From positions 1-64,000 of the forward strand of contig NZ_JAKWFK010000003.1 in the NCBI RefSeq assembly GCF_029522115.1: a DNA stretch of 64,000 nt. The letters are read 5' to 3'. Numbering within the stretch: position 1 is the stretch's first letter; each line of letters opens with the position of its first letter. The position numbers and the translations under genes were made by a program. The notes below the pieces were generated by a model. The model searched no databases and was not told where the DNA came from. It saw nothing but the letters and a program-made list of their open reading frames with translations. The DNA is from Trinickia sp. Y13. GTDB lineage: Bacteria; Pseudomonadota; Gammaproteobacteria; Burkholderiales; Burkholderiaceae. Positions 18,628 through 26,610 of the stretch are shown here, one piece after another.

Positions 18628-20109
18628 TCAGAACGGCGTGCGCTCGGCCGCGCCCTTCACCGTCACCCATTGCCATTGCGTGTATTCCTCGATGTCGGCC
18701 GGGCCGCCCATGCTGCCGCCGTTGCCGGAATCGCCGCGCCCGCCGAACGGGTTGACGCACTCGTCGGCGACGGTTTGGCCGTTGATGTGCAGCAGGCCTG
18801 ATTTGAGCCGATCGCCGATGGCGCTCGCGCGGGCCAGCGAGGTGCCGATCACCGCGCACGAGAGGCCATACTCGGTGCGATTGGCCAATTCGACGGCTTC
18901 GTCGTCGCTGTCGAACGGCGTGACGACGGCGACGGGACCGAAGATTTCTTCGTCGAAGGCGCGCATCCCGGGCCGCACATTCGAGAGCACGGTCGGGCGA
19001 TAGAAGAGGCGCTCATGCGTGCCGCCCGCCTCGAGCACCGCGCCCGCGCCGATCGACGCTTGTACGATGGCGTCGACATTGCTCAGCTGCCGCGCATTGA
19101 TGAGCGGACCGATCGCCACCGTGCCGCTTGCCGGATCGCCGACGGGCAGCGTGTTGGCCTTGTCGACGAGACGCTTCGTCAGTTCGGCGACGATGCTGCG
19201 ATGCGCGAGAATGCGGCCCGTCGCCATGCAGATCTGCCCTTGGTGGAAGAAGGCGCCGAATGCGGCGTTGCTTGCGGCTACGTCCAGATCGGCATCGTCG
19301 AGCACGATCAGCGTGTTCTTGCCGCCGAGTTCCAGCGAGACTTTCTTGAGCAAGCGACCCGCAAGCTCGCCCACTTTACGGCCCGCGGCGGTGGAACCCG
19401 TGAACGCGATCATCCGTACCTCGGGCGCTTCGACGACGGCCGCGCCCGCGTCCGCATCGCCAGGGACGACCTGCAATACGCCGGGGGGAAGCCCTGCCTC
19501 TTCGAAGGCTCGTGCAATCAGAAAGCCGCCGCTGATGGGCGTTTGCGGATCGGGCTTGAGCACCACCGCATTGCCCATCGCCAGCGCCGGCGCGACCGAA
19601 CGCATGGACAGGATCAACGGGAAATTGAACGGCGAGATCACGCCCACCACGCCGTGCGGCACACGCCGCGCATAGCTCGTGCGGCCGGCGGGGCTCGGCA
19701 GCACGAGGCCTTGCGGCGCCAGCGGCAAGCCCGATGCGATATGCAGCTGCGTGGCGGCTTCGGCCACTTCGAGTTGCGCCTTGGCGGGAATGCCGCCCGT
19801 CTCGCGGGCAATGTAGCGCGCGGCCTCTTCGAGGTTGCGTTCGAGGGCCGCCGCGGCGCGGCGCATGATCGCCGCCCGGTCGCGCGGGGGCAGCGCCGCC
19901 CATGCCGGCTGCGCAGCGGCAGCCGCTTGCGCCGCACGCTTGACGTCGGCCGCGCGTGCGAGGCCGATGTTGGCGAGCCGCTCGCCCGTTGCGGGTTCGA
20001 TGACTTCGCGCGTCTCGCTGGCCTGATACCAACTGCCCTCGGCACCGCCGAACAGGCGGCCGGTCCATTTGTCGTGATCGATGAGCGCGGTGCTGACGTT
20101 CTCTGCCAT
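18628..20109 (-). CDS. vdh: Vanillin / 4-hydroxybenzaldehyde dehydrogenase
   Basis: The 493-residue aldehyde dehydrogenase has GVVGVISPFNFPLILSMRS, the NAD loop FTGSTAAGRKVGELAG, the catalytic Glu in SLELGGKN and the catalytic Cys in GQICMATGRI. These match the Vdh/benzaldehyde dehydrogenase subgroup. It oxidises the aldehyde made by Ech to vanillate or 4-hydroxybenzoate. The ATG at 20109 has AAGGAGA upstream; longer starts are not supported. A GTTAT-N5-ATAAC palindrome lies 82 bp before it, and adh follows in the same operon. Confidence 0.94.
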   Translation of the reverse strand: MAENVSTALIDHDKWTGRLFGGAEGSWYQASETREVIEPATGERLANIGLARAADVKRAAQAAAAAQPAWAALPPRDRAAIMRRAAAALERNLEEAARYIARETGGIPAKAQLEVAEAATQLHIASGLPLAPQGLVLPSPAGRTSYARRVPHGVVGVISPFNFPLILSMRSVAPALAMGNAVVLKPDPQTPISGGFLIARAFEEAGLPPGVLQVVPGDADAGAAVVEAPEVRMIAFTGSTAAGRKVGELAGRLLKKVSLELGGKNTLIVLDDADLDVAASNAAFGAFFHQGQICMATGRILAHRSIVAELTKRLVDKANTLPVGDPASGTVAIGPLINARQLSNVDAIVQASIGAGAVLEAGGTHERLFYRPTVLSNVRPGMRAFDEEIFGPVAVVTPFDSDDEAVELANRTEYGLSCAVIGTSLARASAIGDRLKSGLLHINGQTVADECVNPFGGRGDSGNGGSMGGPADIEEYTQWQWVTVKGAAERTPF

Positions 20110-20190
20110 GGCTGATGTCTCCTTGTTTGGAATGGGGCGTCGTTGATGCCGTGCGCGCAGTCGGTGCTCGAGCTTGCGCACTACGAGAAA

Positions 20191-20205
20191 GTTATAGCAT
20201 ATAAC
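20191..20205. promoter_or_regulatory. GTTAT-N5-ATAAC palindrome (candidate MarR operator 2)
   Basis: GTTATAGCATATAAC has perfect 6-bp arms (GTTATA / TATAAC) around GCA. It lies 82 bp upstream of the vdh start on the minus strand. It shares the arms and total length of the elements at 9709-9723 and 23369-23383. Confidence 0.7.
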
Positions 20206-20318
20206 TAAAATTGGAACTACCTATTTCACCTAAGGGCCGGTGCAGGCTGTGCTTTAGCAGCGCGTCACGTAGTCGTTTACCCCAGCACGCGGGCCAAACA
20301 CTGGTGGTCTCGGTTGTG

Positions 20319-20328
20319 TTGTATACAA
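20319..20328. promoter_or_regulatory. Candidate VanR operator 1
   Basis: TTGTATACAA is a perfect 10-bp palindrome in the vanA promoter region. It overlaps a possible -10 hexamer (TACAAT). GntR/FadR-type regulators bind short palindromes of this kind and vanR lies at the end of the same operon, so repression in the absence of vanillate is a reasonable inference. Confidence 0.6.
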
Positions 20329-20338
20329 TTCGATGTCA

Positions 20339-20379
20339 TCGAACGACTCTGTTTAAGAGCGATTCTCGCTACCGTTCGA
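20339..20379. repeat. Nested inverted repeat in the vanA leader
   Basis: TCGAACG (20339-20345) pairs with CGTTCGA (20373-20379), and inside it AGCGA (20358-20362) pairs with TCGCT (20366-20370). It lies between the two candidate VanR sites, about 100 bp before vanA. It could be an RNA leader hairpin or a further protein site. Confidence 0.45.
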
Positions 20380-20457
20380 CGTTTATCCGTATTTATGGGT
20401 AAAAACGTAGGTTACGGTGCCTTCTTGTCTGCCTGAAAGGCCACTCATTTTTGAAGA

Positions 20458-20467
20458 TTGTATACAT
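20458..20467. promoter_or_regulatory. Candidate VanR operator 2
   Basis: TTGTATACAT differs by one base from the perfect palindrome at 20319-20328 and touches the AGGAGA ribosome site of vanA. The two sites are 139 bp apart centre to centre, so repression by looping or by roadblock is possible. Confidence 0.5.
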
Positions 20468-20481
20468 AGGAGATGCTTCGA

Positions 20482-21528
20482 ATGTTTTTGACGAACGCTT
20501 GGTACGTTGCCTGCATGCCGGACGAGATCTCCGGAAAACCCCTAGGCCGGCGCATCTGCAACGAGCGCATGGTCTTTTTTCGCGGCGCCGATGGCGTTGT
20601 CGCCGCATTGGAAGATTTTTGTCCGCATCGAGGTGCACCGCTGTCGCTGGGCTTCGTGCGCGACGGCCGGCTCGTATGCGGCTATCACGGCCTCACCGTG
20701 GACGCGCACGGCAAGTGCGCATCGATGCCGTGTCAGCGCGTAGGCGGCTTTCCGGCGACACGCAGCTTTCCGGTGGTCGAGCGTCACGGTTTCATCTGGG
20801 TCTGGCCCGGCGACCCGGCGCAGGCCGATCCCGCGAAAATCCACCCGCTCGAATGGGCCGATAGCCCCGAATGGGCGTACGGCGGCGGGCTCTACCATAT
20901 CGAGTGCGACTATCGGCTGATGATCGACAACCTGATGGACCTGACGCACGAAACATACGTCCACGCATCGAGCATCGGGCAAGCCGAGATCGAGGAGTCG
21001 GCGCCGCAAACCAAAGTCGAGGGCGATACGGTCGTGACGAGCCGCTTCATGGAGAACATTGTGCCGCCGCCGTTCTGGGCCGCAGCGCTGCGCGGCAATG
21101 GGCTAGCGGATGACGTGCCCTGCGATCGCTGGCAGATCTGCCGGTTCACACCGCCGAGCCACGTGCTGATCGAGGTGGGCGTGGCGCATGCGGGGCACGG
21201 CGGCTATCACGCCGATGCCCGGCACAAAGTGTCGAGCATCGTCGTCGATTTCATTACCCCGGAGACGGACACGTCGATTTGGTATTTCTGGGGGATGGCG
21301 CGCAATTTCCGTCCCGGCGACGCCGAGCTCACGCGAACGATTCGCGAAGGCCAAGGCAAGATCTTCAGCGAGGATCTCGAGATGCTGCAAGCGCAGCAAC
21401 GCAACCTGCTCGCCTATCCGCGGCGCAGTCTGCTCAAGCTGAACATCGATGCCGGCGGCGTGCAATCGCGCCGTGTGATCGAGCGTTTGCTGGCCGCGCA
21501 GCAGCCGGCCGTCACCGCCGTTTCGTGA
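20482..21528 (+). CDS. vanA: Vanillate O-demethylase oxygenase subunit
   Basis: The 348-residue protein has the N-terminal Rieske motif: CPHRGAP with Cys47/His49 and CGYHG with Cys66/His69. MIDNLMDLTHETYVHASSIG supplies the mononuclear iron ligands. VanA with VanB converts vanillate to protocatechuate and releases formaldehyde. The start at 20482 is preferred because AGGAGA (20468-20473) lies 8 bp before it, and an ATG at 20473 overlaps that site. MFLTNAWYVAC matches the VanA N-terminus. vanB begins 8 bp after its stop. Confidence 0.95.
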   Translation: MFLTNAWYVACMPDEISGKPLGRRICNERMVFFRGADGVVAALEDFCPHRGAPLSLGFVRDGRLVCGYHGLTVDAHGKCASMPCQRVGGFPATRSFPVVERHGFIWVWPGDPAQADPAKIHPLEWADSPEWAYGGGLYHIECDYRLMIDNLMDLTHETYVHASSIGQAEIEESAPQTKVEGDTVVTSRFMENIVPPPFWAAALRGNGLADDVPCDRWQICRFTPPSHVLIEVGVAHAGHGGYHADARHKVSSIVVDFITPETDTSIWYFWGMARNFRPGDAELTRTIREGQGKIFSEDLEMLQAQQRNLLAYPRRSLLKLNIDAGGVQSRRVIERLLAAQQPAVTAVS

Positions 21529-21536
21529 GGTCTGCC

Positions 21537-22481
21537 GTGAAAGTCAAAATCGCGCGCAAGTTTGCCGTGGCGACCGATATTTGCGCCTTCGAACTCGCGC
21601 ATCCCGACGGGGCGCCGTTACCGGCGTTTTCCGCGGGAGCGCATATCGACGTGCGCCTGCACGACGGCCTCGTTCGTCAGTATTCGCTCTGCAACGCTCC
21701 GCACGAATCGCATCGCTACGTGATCGCGGTGCTCCTCGACGCGAACTCGCGCGGCGGCTCGGTCGCGATGCATGCGCTCGAAGAGGGCGGCTCGCTCGAG
21801 ATCGGCGAACCGAAGAATCATTTTCAGCTGCATGCGGGGGCGCGTCATTCGCTGCTGTTGGCGGGCGGCATCGGTGTGACGCCCATCGCGTCGATGGCGG
21901 AAGCGCTCGATCGCGCGGGTGCGTCGTTCGAAATGCACTATTGCACCCGCAGCGTCGAGCGCACCGCGTTTCGCGGTCGCTTTGCAGAGCCGCGTTTCGC
22001 GGGGCGCGTTCATCTATACTTCGACGACGCACGCAACGGCCCTGGCATACGGCTCGACGCCGTCCTCGCTCGGCCGCGGCCGGATACGCATCTTTACGTT
22101 TGCGGCCCGGCAGGGTTCATCGCCGCGGTGATGGATGGGGCGAAGGCCGCGGGCTGGCATGAGGCGAACGTGCACCGTGAATTTTTCGCTGCGGCGCCCG
22201 CTCGGGAAGAAAGCGGCGCATTTCAAGTGAAACTCTCGAGCACGGGGCGCATCGTCGATGTGCAAGCGGACATGACGGTGATCGCCGCGCTCGCGAAGGC
22301 GGGCGTGGAGGTGGCGACTTCATGCGAGCAGGGGGTGTGCGGCACCTGCTTGACCCGTGTGCTGTCGGGCGAGCCCGATCACAGAGACGTGTATTTGACC
22401 GACGAGGAAAAGGCCGCGAACGATCAGTTCTTGCCGTGCTGCTCGCGGTCGAAATCGCCCTTGCTGGTGCTCGATCTCTAG
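21537..22481 (+). CDS. vanB: Vanillate O-demethylase reductase subunit
   Basis: The 314-residue protein is a phthalate-dioxygenase-reductase type. It has an FMN-binding barrel with RQYSLCNAP, an NADH domain with LLLAGGIGVTPIASMAEAL and YVCGPAGFI, and a C-terminal plant-type 2Fe-2S domain with CEQGVCGTCLTRVLSG and a last Cys in FLPCCSRS. It feeds electrons from NADH to VanA. The start is a GTG at 21537, chosen because conserved residues begin at once (KVKIARKFAVATDI) and GAGG lies 8-11 bp upstream. Confidence 0.94.
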   Translation: MKVKIARKFAVATDICAFELAHPDGAPLPAFSAGAHIDVRLHDGLVRQYSLCNAPHESHRYVIAVLLDANSRGGSVAMHALEEGGSLEIGEPKNHFQLHAGARHSLLLAGGIGVTPIASMAEALDRAGASFEMHYCTRSVERTAFRGRFAEPRFAGRVHLYFDDARNGPGIRLDAVLARPRPDTHLYVCGPAGFIAAVMDGAKAAGWHEANVHREFFAAAPAREESGAFQVKLSSTGRIVDVQADMTVIAALAKAGVEVATSCEQGVCGTCLTRVLSGEPDHRDVYLTDEEKAANDQFLPCCSRSKSPLLVLDL

Positions 22482-22526
22482 GCGATGCGGCGTTGCGCGG
22501 TCTATTGGACAACATCGAGGGTGTGA

Positions 22527-23306
22527 ATGGAGCAATGGGACGGAACGCCGGGCGATGCCGTAGCTTCGGCGGGGGCATCGCAGGCGGTCAAGGCGCAGTT
22601 GGGGTTGCGCGAACTCATACTGGCAGGCGAGCTCGCGCCCGGCGCCCGCATCACCGAGCTGTGGGCGGTGGATCGGCTCGGAATGTCGCGCACGCCCGTG
22701 CGCGCCGCGCTGATGCGCTTGCAGGACGAGGGCTTGCTCGATGCCGTGCCGTCGGGCGGCTACGCGGTGCGCTCGTTCAGCCGTGCCGAGATCTACGATG
22801 CCATCGAGTTGCGCGGCACGCTCGAAGGGTTGGCGGCGCGCCTGGCTGCGGAGCGGGGCGTCGAGGCCTCGCTGATGGCTTCGCTGCGCACCTGCGTCGA
22901 CGAGATCGATGTGCTGTTGGCCGCTTCGAAATTCGGCGAAGCAAAGTTTTCGCGCTATGTGGAGTTGAACGAGCGGTTCCATCGCCTACTGGCATCGGCT
23001 TGCAACAGCAGCGTGATCGAGCGGCAACTCGCCAAAGCGCTTGCGCTGCCCTTCGCGTCGCCGAGCGGGTTCGTCAAAGTGCAGGCCGCGGCGCCCGATG
23101 CCTATCAGGTGCTCGTCGTAGCGCAAGCGCAGCATCGAGCAGTGGTGGACGCGATCGAGCGCCGCGAGGGCGCGCGCGCGGAAGCGTTGATGCGCGAGCA
23201 TGCGCGCATCGCACATCGCAACCTCGAAAACGCTTTGCGCAATCAATCGGCTCTGTCGCGCCTATTCGGCGGAAATCTCATCCAGCGGGGCGCGACGAGA
23301 GTTTGA
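22527..23306 (+). CDS. vanR: GntR/FCD-family regulator VanR
   Basis: The 259-residue protein has an N-terminal GntR winged helix (LRELILAGELAPGARITELWAVDRLGMSRTPVRAALMRL) and a C-terminal all-helical FCD ligand domain with SRYVELNERFHRLLASAC. FCD regulators named VanR repress vanAB until vanillate binds. It lies 45 bp downstream of vanB on the same strand, so it is probably autoregulated. The palindromes TTGTATACAA and TTGTATACAT before vanA are candidate targets. Confidence 0.9.
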   Translation: MEQWDGTPGDAVASAGASQAVKAQLGLRELILAGELAPGARITELWAVDRLGMSRTPVRAALMRLQDEGLLDAVPSGGYAVRSFSRAEIYDAIELRGTLEGLAARLAAERGVEASLMASLRTCVDEIDVLLAASKFGEAKFSRYVELNERFHRLLASACNSSVIERQLAKALALPFASPSGFVKVQAAAPDAYQVLVVAQAQHRAVVDAIERREGARAEALMREHARIAHRNLENALRNQSALSRLFGGNLIQRGATRV

Positions 23307-23368
23307 TGAGGCCACCCGGCCCGAAGTCGGTATTTCCCCCGATGCGATAATGCAGCGACTCCAATAAA

Positions 23369-23383
23369 GTTATAAAACATAAC
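23369..23383. promoter_or_regulatory. GTTAT-N5-ATAAC palindrome (candidate MarR operator 3)
   Basis: GTTATAAAACATAAC has perfect 5-bp arms and a 5-bp spacer, 63 bp before the esterase start at 23447. With the copies before the MFS gene and vdh it makes three independent occurrences in the aromatic block. Confidence 0.65.
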
Positions 23384-23446
23384 GATATGTGCGTATATCG
23401 TTTATGGGAAACCGCTGACCTTATCGACTTCTCCCTCAGGGCGACC

Positions 23447-24382
23447 ATGCCACTCGACAAAACGCTTCAGGACTTCCTCGATCAAGCGCGCGCATCAGGT
23501 GCGCCGGATCTCGCCGATTTACCCGTGCCTGCGGCCCGCGATCTTTATCGTCATATTCTGGCCGCCGCGGATGTTCCGCCTGCCGACGTCCGCGTGGAGG
23601 ATAGAGAAATAGACGGTCCCGACGGCACGTTGGCGCTGCGCCTGTATCGTCCGCGACACGAATCGCCGCAAGGCATTGTGGTCTATTTCCACGGTGGAGG
23701 ATTTGTGCTCGGCGATCTCGACGGATACGACAGCGTGTGCCGGCAACTGTGCGAAGACAGCGGGGCGTTGCTCGTCTCGGTCGACTATCGATTGGCGCCG
23801 GAACACGTCTTCCCCGCCGCCATCGACGACGCGTGGGCCGCGTTGGAATGGGTCGCGCGCCATGCCGAGGCGCTCTTGCCGGACGGTGCGCGCATTGCCG
23901 TGGCCGGCGACAGCGCGGGGGCGCTGTTGGCGGCGCTCATGTGCATCTGGGCGCGAGACCGTCGCGGCCCCGCGATCGCGTTTCAGGCGCTGGTCTATCC
24001 GCCGGCCGGCGCGGGCCGGCATGGCGAGTTTGCTTCTCGGACGGTGCATGCCGCAGGGCCGACGTTGACGGCGCGAACGATCGACTACTTCAATCGACTG
24101 TATTTCGGGAGCGAGATACCGCCCGAGGATATCCGCGCGGCGCCCTTGCTTGCGACCGATCTGGCGGGGTTGCCGGCTGCGCTGGTGCAAGTGGCGGCCT
24201 ACGATCCGCTGCGGGACGAGGCACTCGCGTTCGGCGAGCGCCTGCTCGAGGCGGGCAACGACGCGATGATCGTCGAATATCACGGGCTGGCGCACGGCTA
24301 CATCAGCATGGGCGGGATGCTGCAGGCGGCCCGTCTCGCTCAGCGGCAGATCGCGCAGGCGCTGCGCACGGCGTTGCGATAG
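23447..24382 (+). CDS. Alpha/beta hydrolase, HSL-family esterase
   Basis: The 311-residue enzyme has the hormone-sensitive-lipase motif HGGGFVLGD (oxyanion hole) and VSVDYRLAPEHVFPAAIDD. The nucleophile elbow is GDSAGA, the catalytic Asp is in AAYDPLRDE and the His in HGLAHGYISMGG. It is cytoplasmic, with no signal peptide. The ATG at 23447 gives the usual HSL length; a longer frame starts next to the palindrome without a ribosome site. Its operator-like palindrome suggests that it hydrolyses a hydroxycinnamate ester such as a feruloyl ester. That substrate is inferred. Confidence 0.9.
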   Translation: MPLDKTLQDFLDQARASGAPDLADLPVPAARDLYRHILAAADVPPADVRVEDREIDGPDGTLALRLYRPRHESPQGIVVYFHGGGFVLGDLDGYDSVCRQLCEDSGALLVSVDYRLAPEHVFPAAIDDAWAALEWVARHAEALLPDGARIAVAGDSAGALLAALMCIWARDRRGPAIAFQALVYPPAGAGRHGEFASRTVHAAGPTLTARTIDYFNRLYFGSEIPPEDIRAAPLLATDLAGLPAALVQVAAYDPLRDEALAFGERLLEAGNDAMIVEYHGLAHGYISMGGMLQAARLAQRQIAQALRTALR

Positions 24383-24414
24383 CGCGCCTGTCTCGTCGCA
24401 GGCATTCGCCCTCG

Positions 24415-24445
24415 TGACAGACTGTCCTCTTTCGATGTGACAGAC
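24415..24445. promoter_or_regulatory. Direct repeat TGACAGAC and palindrome before moxR
   Basis: TGACAGAC occurs at 24415-24422 and 24438-24445, 23 bp apart (two helical turns). The first copy lies in the perfect palindrome GACAG-A-CTGTC (24416-24426). ACAGACTGT also occurs at 35612-35620 before the pqq/kinase genes. It lies 179-209 bp before the moxR start. A regulatory role is inferred. Confidence 0.45.
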
Positions 24446-24623
24446 CCGCCCGTCGTCATGGGGCTCCTTGCCGATCGGCCGCGCGCGCATGTCTGGCGCG
24501 GGTTCGGCAAAACGGCACGGCCACTCGGCATGAACCCTGCTTCGAGCAGAGTTGGCCCGGACGCGACGATCTTGCCCGTCCGGCGAAGACGACGCGCAGG
24601 CGACGGCCAGGGAGAGGCGATCG

Positions 24624-25643
24624 ATGGCACTGGGCGAGCAGTTGCAGGACTGGCGCAGCGATGCGCTGCGACTCGAGGACGAAGTGGGCAAGATCGTGAT
24701 CGGCCAGCAACCCACGATCCGGCTCATCAACATCGCGCTGTTCGCGCGCGGCCATGTGCTCTTGGAAGGTGGCGTGGGCGTCGGCAAGACCACCGTGCTG
24801 AGAGCCTTCGCGCGCGCCGTGGGCGGCGACTTCGAGCGCGTGGAGGGCACCATCGACCTGATGCCCGGCGATCTCGTTTATCACACCTATGTCGATGCGC
24901 AGGGCAAGCCGCGCATCGATCCTGGGCCGCTGTTGCGCCGCGGCGAGCGGCTGACCACGTTCTTCTTCAACGAAATCAACCGCGCGCGGCCGCAGGTGCA
25001 GTCGCTGCTGTTGCGCGCGATGGCCGAACGTTCGGTGTTCGCCTTCGACCGCGAATACCGCTTTCCGCACATGATCGTCTTCGCAGACCGCAACAAGGTC
25101 GAGAAGGAGGAAACGTTCGAACTGGCCTCGGCCGCGCGCGACCGGTTCCTATTCGAGCTCAATATGCCGACGCCTGAAGATCGCGCCGTACGTCGCGCGC
25201 TCGTATTCGACACGGCCTATCACGATGTCGACGCGCTCGTCGAGCAAGTGCGCCCGGGCGTGATCGCCTGGGAGCAGTTGAACACGATCGGTGCGGCAAT
25301 TCAGCAGGGCGTGCACGCAAGCGAGGCCATCGAGCGCTATGTGCTCGACATTTGGCAGGCGAGCGAATCGCCGCAACGGTTCGGCATCGCGCTCGATGGC
25401 GTGGACATGGAGCGGCTCGTGCTGGCCGGTGCGAGCCCGCGCGGCATGAGCGCGCTGTTGCGCGCGGCACGCGTGAGTGCCTGGCTCGCGGGGCGCGCGC
25501 ATCTCGTGCCGGAGGATATCCATGCGGTGCTGCCCGCCGCGCTCGGCCATCGTGTGTTCTTCACGCCGGTTCATGAACTGCACCGGCAAGCGTTGGCTGC
25601 CGCGCTCGTCGATCAGATCGTGGCGCGGCTCGCCGTGCCTTGA
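24624..25643 (+). CDS. moxR: MoxR-type AAA+ ATPase
   Basis: The 339-residue protein has Walker A GGVGVGKTT (about residues 49-57) and a Walker B with FFFNEINRARPQ. Sensor elements and the C-terminal lid of MoxR ATPases are also present. MoxR proteins act with VWA-domain partners as chaperones; in methylotrophs they help mature methanol dehydrogenase. It heads a run of mxaS, mxaA, mxaC, mxaK and mxaL. The start at 24624 follows GGGAGAGG. A longer in-frame N-terminus is arginine-rich and not homologous. Confidence 0.93.
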   Translation: MALGEQLQDWRSDALRLEDEVGKIVIGQQPTIRLINIALFARGHVLLEGGVGVGKTTVLRAFARAVGGDFERVEGTIDLMPGDLVYHTYVDAQGKPRIDPGPLLRRGERLTTFFFNEINRARPQVQSLLLRAMAERSVFAFDREYRFPHMIVFADRNKVEKEETFELASAARDRFLFELNMPTPEDRAVRRALVFDTAYHDVDALVEQVRPGVIAWEQLNTIGAAIQQGVHASEAIERYVLDIWQASESPQRFGIALDGVDMERLVLAGASPRGMSALLRAARVSAWLAGRAHLVPEDIHAVLPAALGHRVFFTPVHELHRQALAAALVDQIVARLAVP

Positions 25644-25710
25644 CTGCCATGACTGCCGTTGTGACCGGAAGCGGTCCTTGGGCCGAGATTCCAACCGAGT
25701 GTGGAGTGCG

Positions 25711-26610
25711 ATGAACGAGGCGCGCGAGTTCCACTATCGGCTGCCGGGACGCGCCGGCGGTTTTCGTCCCGGCTCGCATGCGGGTACGAGCTTCGGCGCG
25801 GGTCAGCAGTTCGCGCTGCACGCGCGTCTCGTCGACCATCCCGACCCGCGCCGCGTCGATCTTCGCGCGAGCTTGCAATCGGTGCGCGGCGAATGGCTCG
25901 TGCGGCTGCATCTGCAACGCGTGGCGGTGCCGGTGCATGTGGTGGTCGATGTGTCGGCTTCGATGTGCTTCGGTAAACGGCGCTCGAAGCTCGAGATCGT
26001 TGCCGATTTCGTGGAGGTGCTCGGCTACAGTGCATTCCGTTCGGGAGACCGGGCGGGAATGACCGCGTTCGACGCTCGAGCGCGCGAAGACCTCTTCGTT
26101 TCACCGCGTCACGGCCGAGGCAGCGGGGACATGATGGCGGCGATGCTGCGGGCCGAGGCGGCCCAGAGCCGTACTCGCAGCGCGAACGCCACCGGCAGCG
26201 GCCAGGTAGACGCGAGCGGCACGAATGGGCTTGCCCGTGCGGTCGAGATTCTGGCCGGCAAGCAGGCGCTGGTTTTCATCGTATCGGACTTTCATTGGCC
26301 GCTCGATGGCCTCCCGGCCGCGCTCGATACGCTCGCGCATGCGAGCGTCGTGCCGATCGTCGTGTGGGACGCGGCCGAGCTTGCACCGCCGTCGCGTGGA
26401 TCGCTGCTAGCGGTCCATGATGCGGAGACGGGTGAGGGGCGCACGATCTGGCTCTCTTCGCGTGTGCGGCGGCAATGGGAAGAGGCCGTGAGCCTGCGGC
26501 GCAGGACGCTAACCGCGCTGTTCGGCGCGCGCGGCCTGCGGCCGTTCGAGATCGCAGGCGCGTTCGATGCCGACGCGCTTTCGCGCTACTTCATCGAGGG
26601 AGCCGCATGA
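25711..26610 (+). CDS. mxaS: MxaS-like DUF58 / VWA-type protein
   Basis: The 299-residue protein has the DUF58 core with a MIDAS-like motif in VVDVSASMCFGKRRSKLEIV and SGDRAGMTAFD. QALVFIVSDFHWPL is the second metal-site segment. MxaS is the typical partner of the MoxR ATPase in methanol-dehydrogenase maturation loci. It follows moxR with a gap of 67 bp and overlaps mxaA by four bases. The assignment rests on domain type plus gene order. Confidence 0.88.
   Translation: MNEAREFHYRLPGRAGGFRPGSHAGTSFGAGQQFALHARLVDHPDPRRVDLRASLQSVRGEWLVRLHLQRVAVPVHVVVDVSASMCFGKRRSKLEIVADFVEVLGYSAFRSGDRAGMTAFDARAREDLFVSPRHGRGSGDMMAAMLRAEAAQSRTRSANATGSGQVDASGTNGLARAVEILAGKQALVFIVSDFHWPLDGLPAALDTLAHASVVPIVVWDAAELAPPSRGSLLAVHDAETGEGRTIWLSSRVRRQWEEAVSLRRRTLTALFGARGLRPFEIAGAFDADALSRYFIEGAA

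Larger units (their letters stand above)
20110..20481. other. Divergent vdh / vanA regulatory region
   Basis: No gene is supported here. It holds the MarR-type palindrome next to vdh (20191-20205), a perfect TTGTATACAA palindrome (20319-20328), a nested inverted repeat (20339-20379) and a second near-copy TTGTATACAT (20458-20467) just before the vanA ribosome site. This is more control sequence than in any other gap of the left half. Confidence 0.7.
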
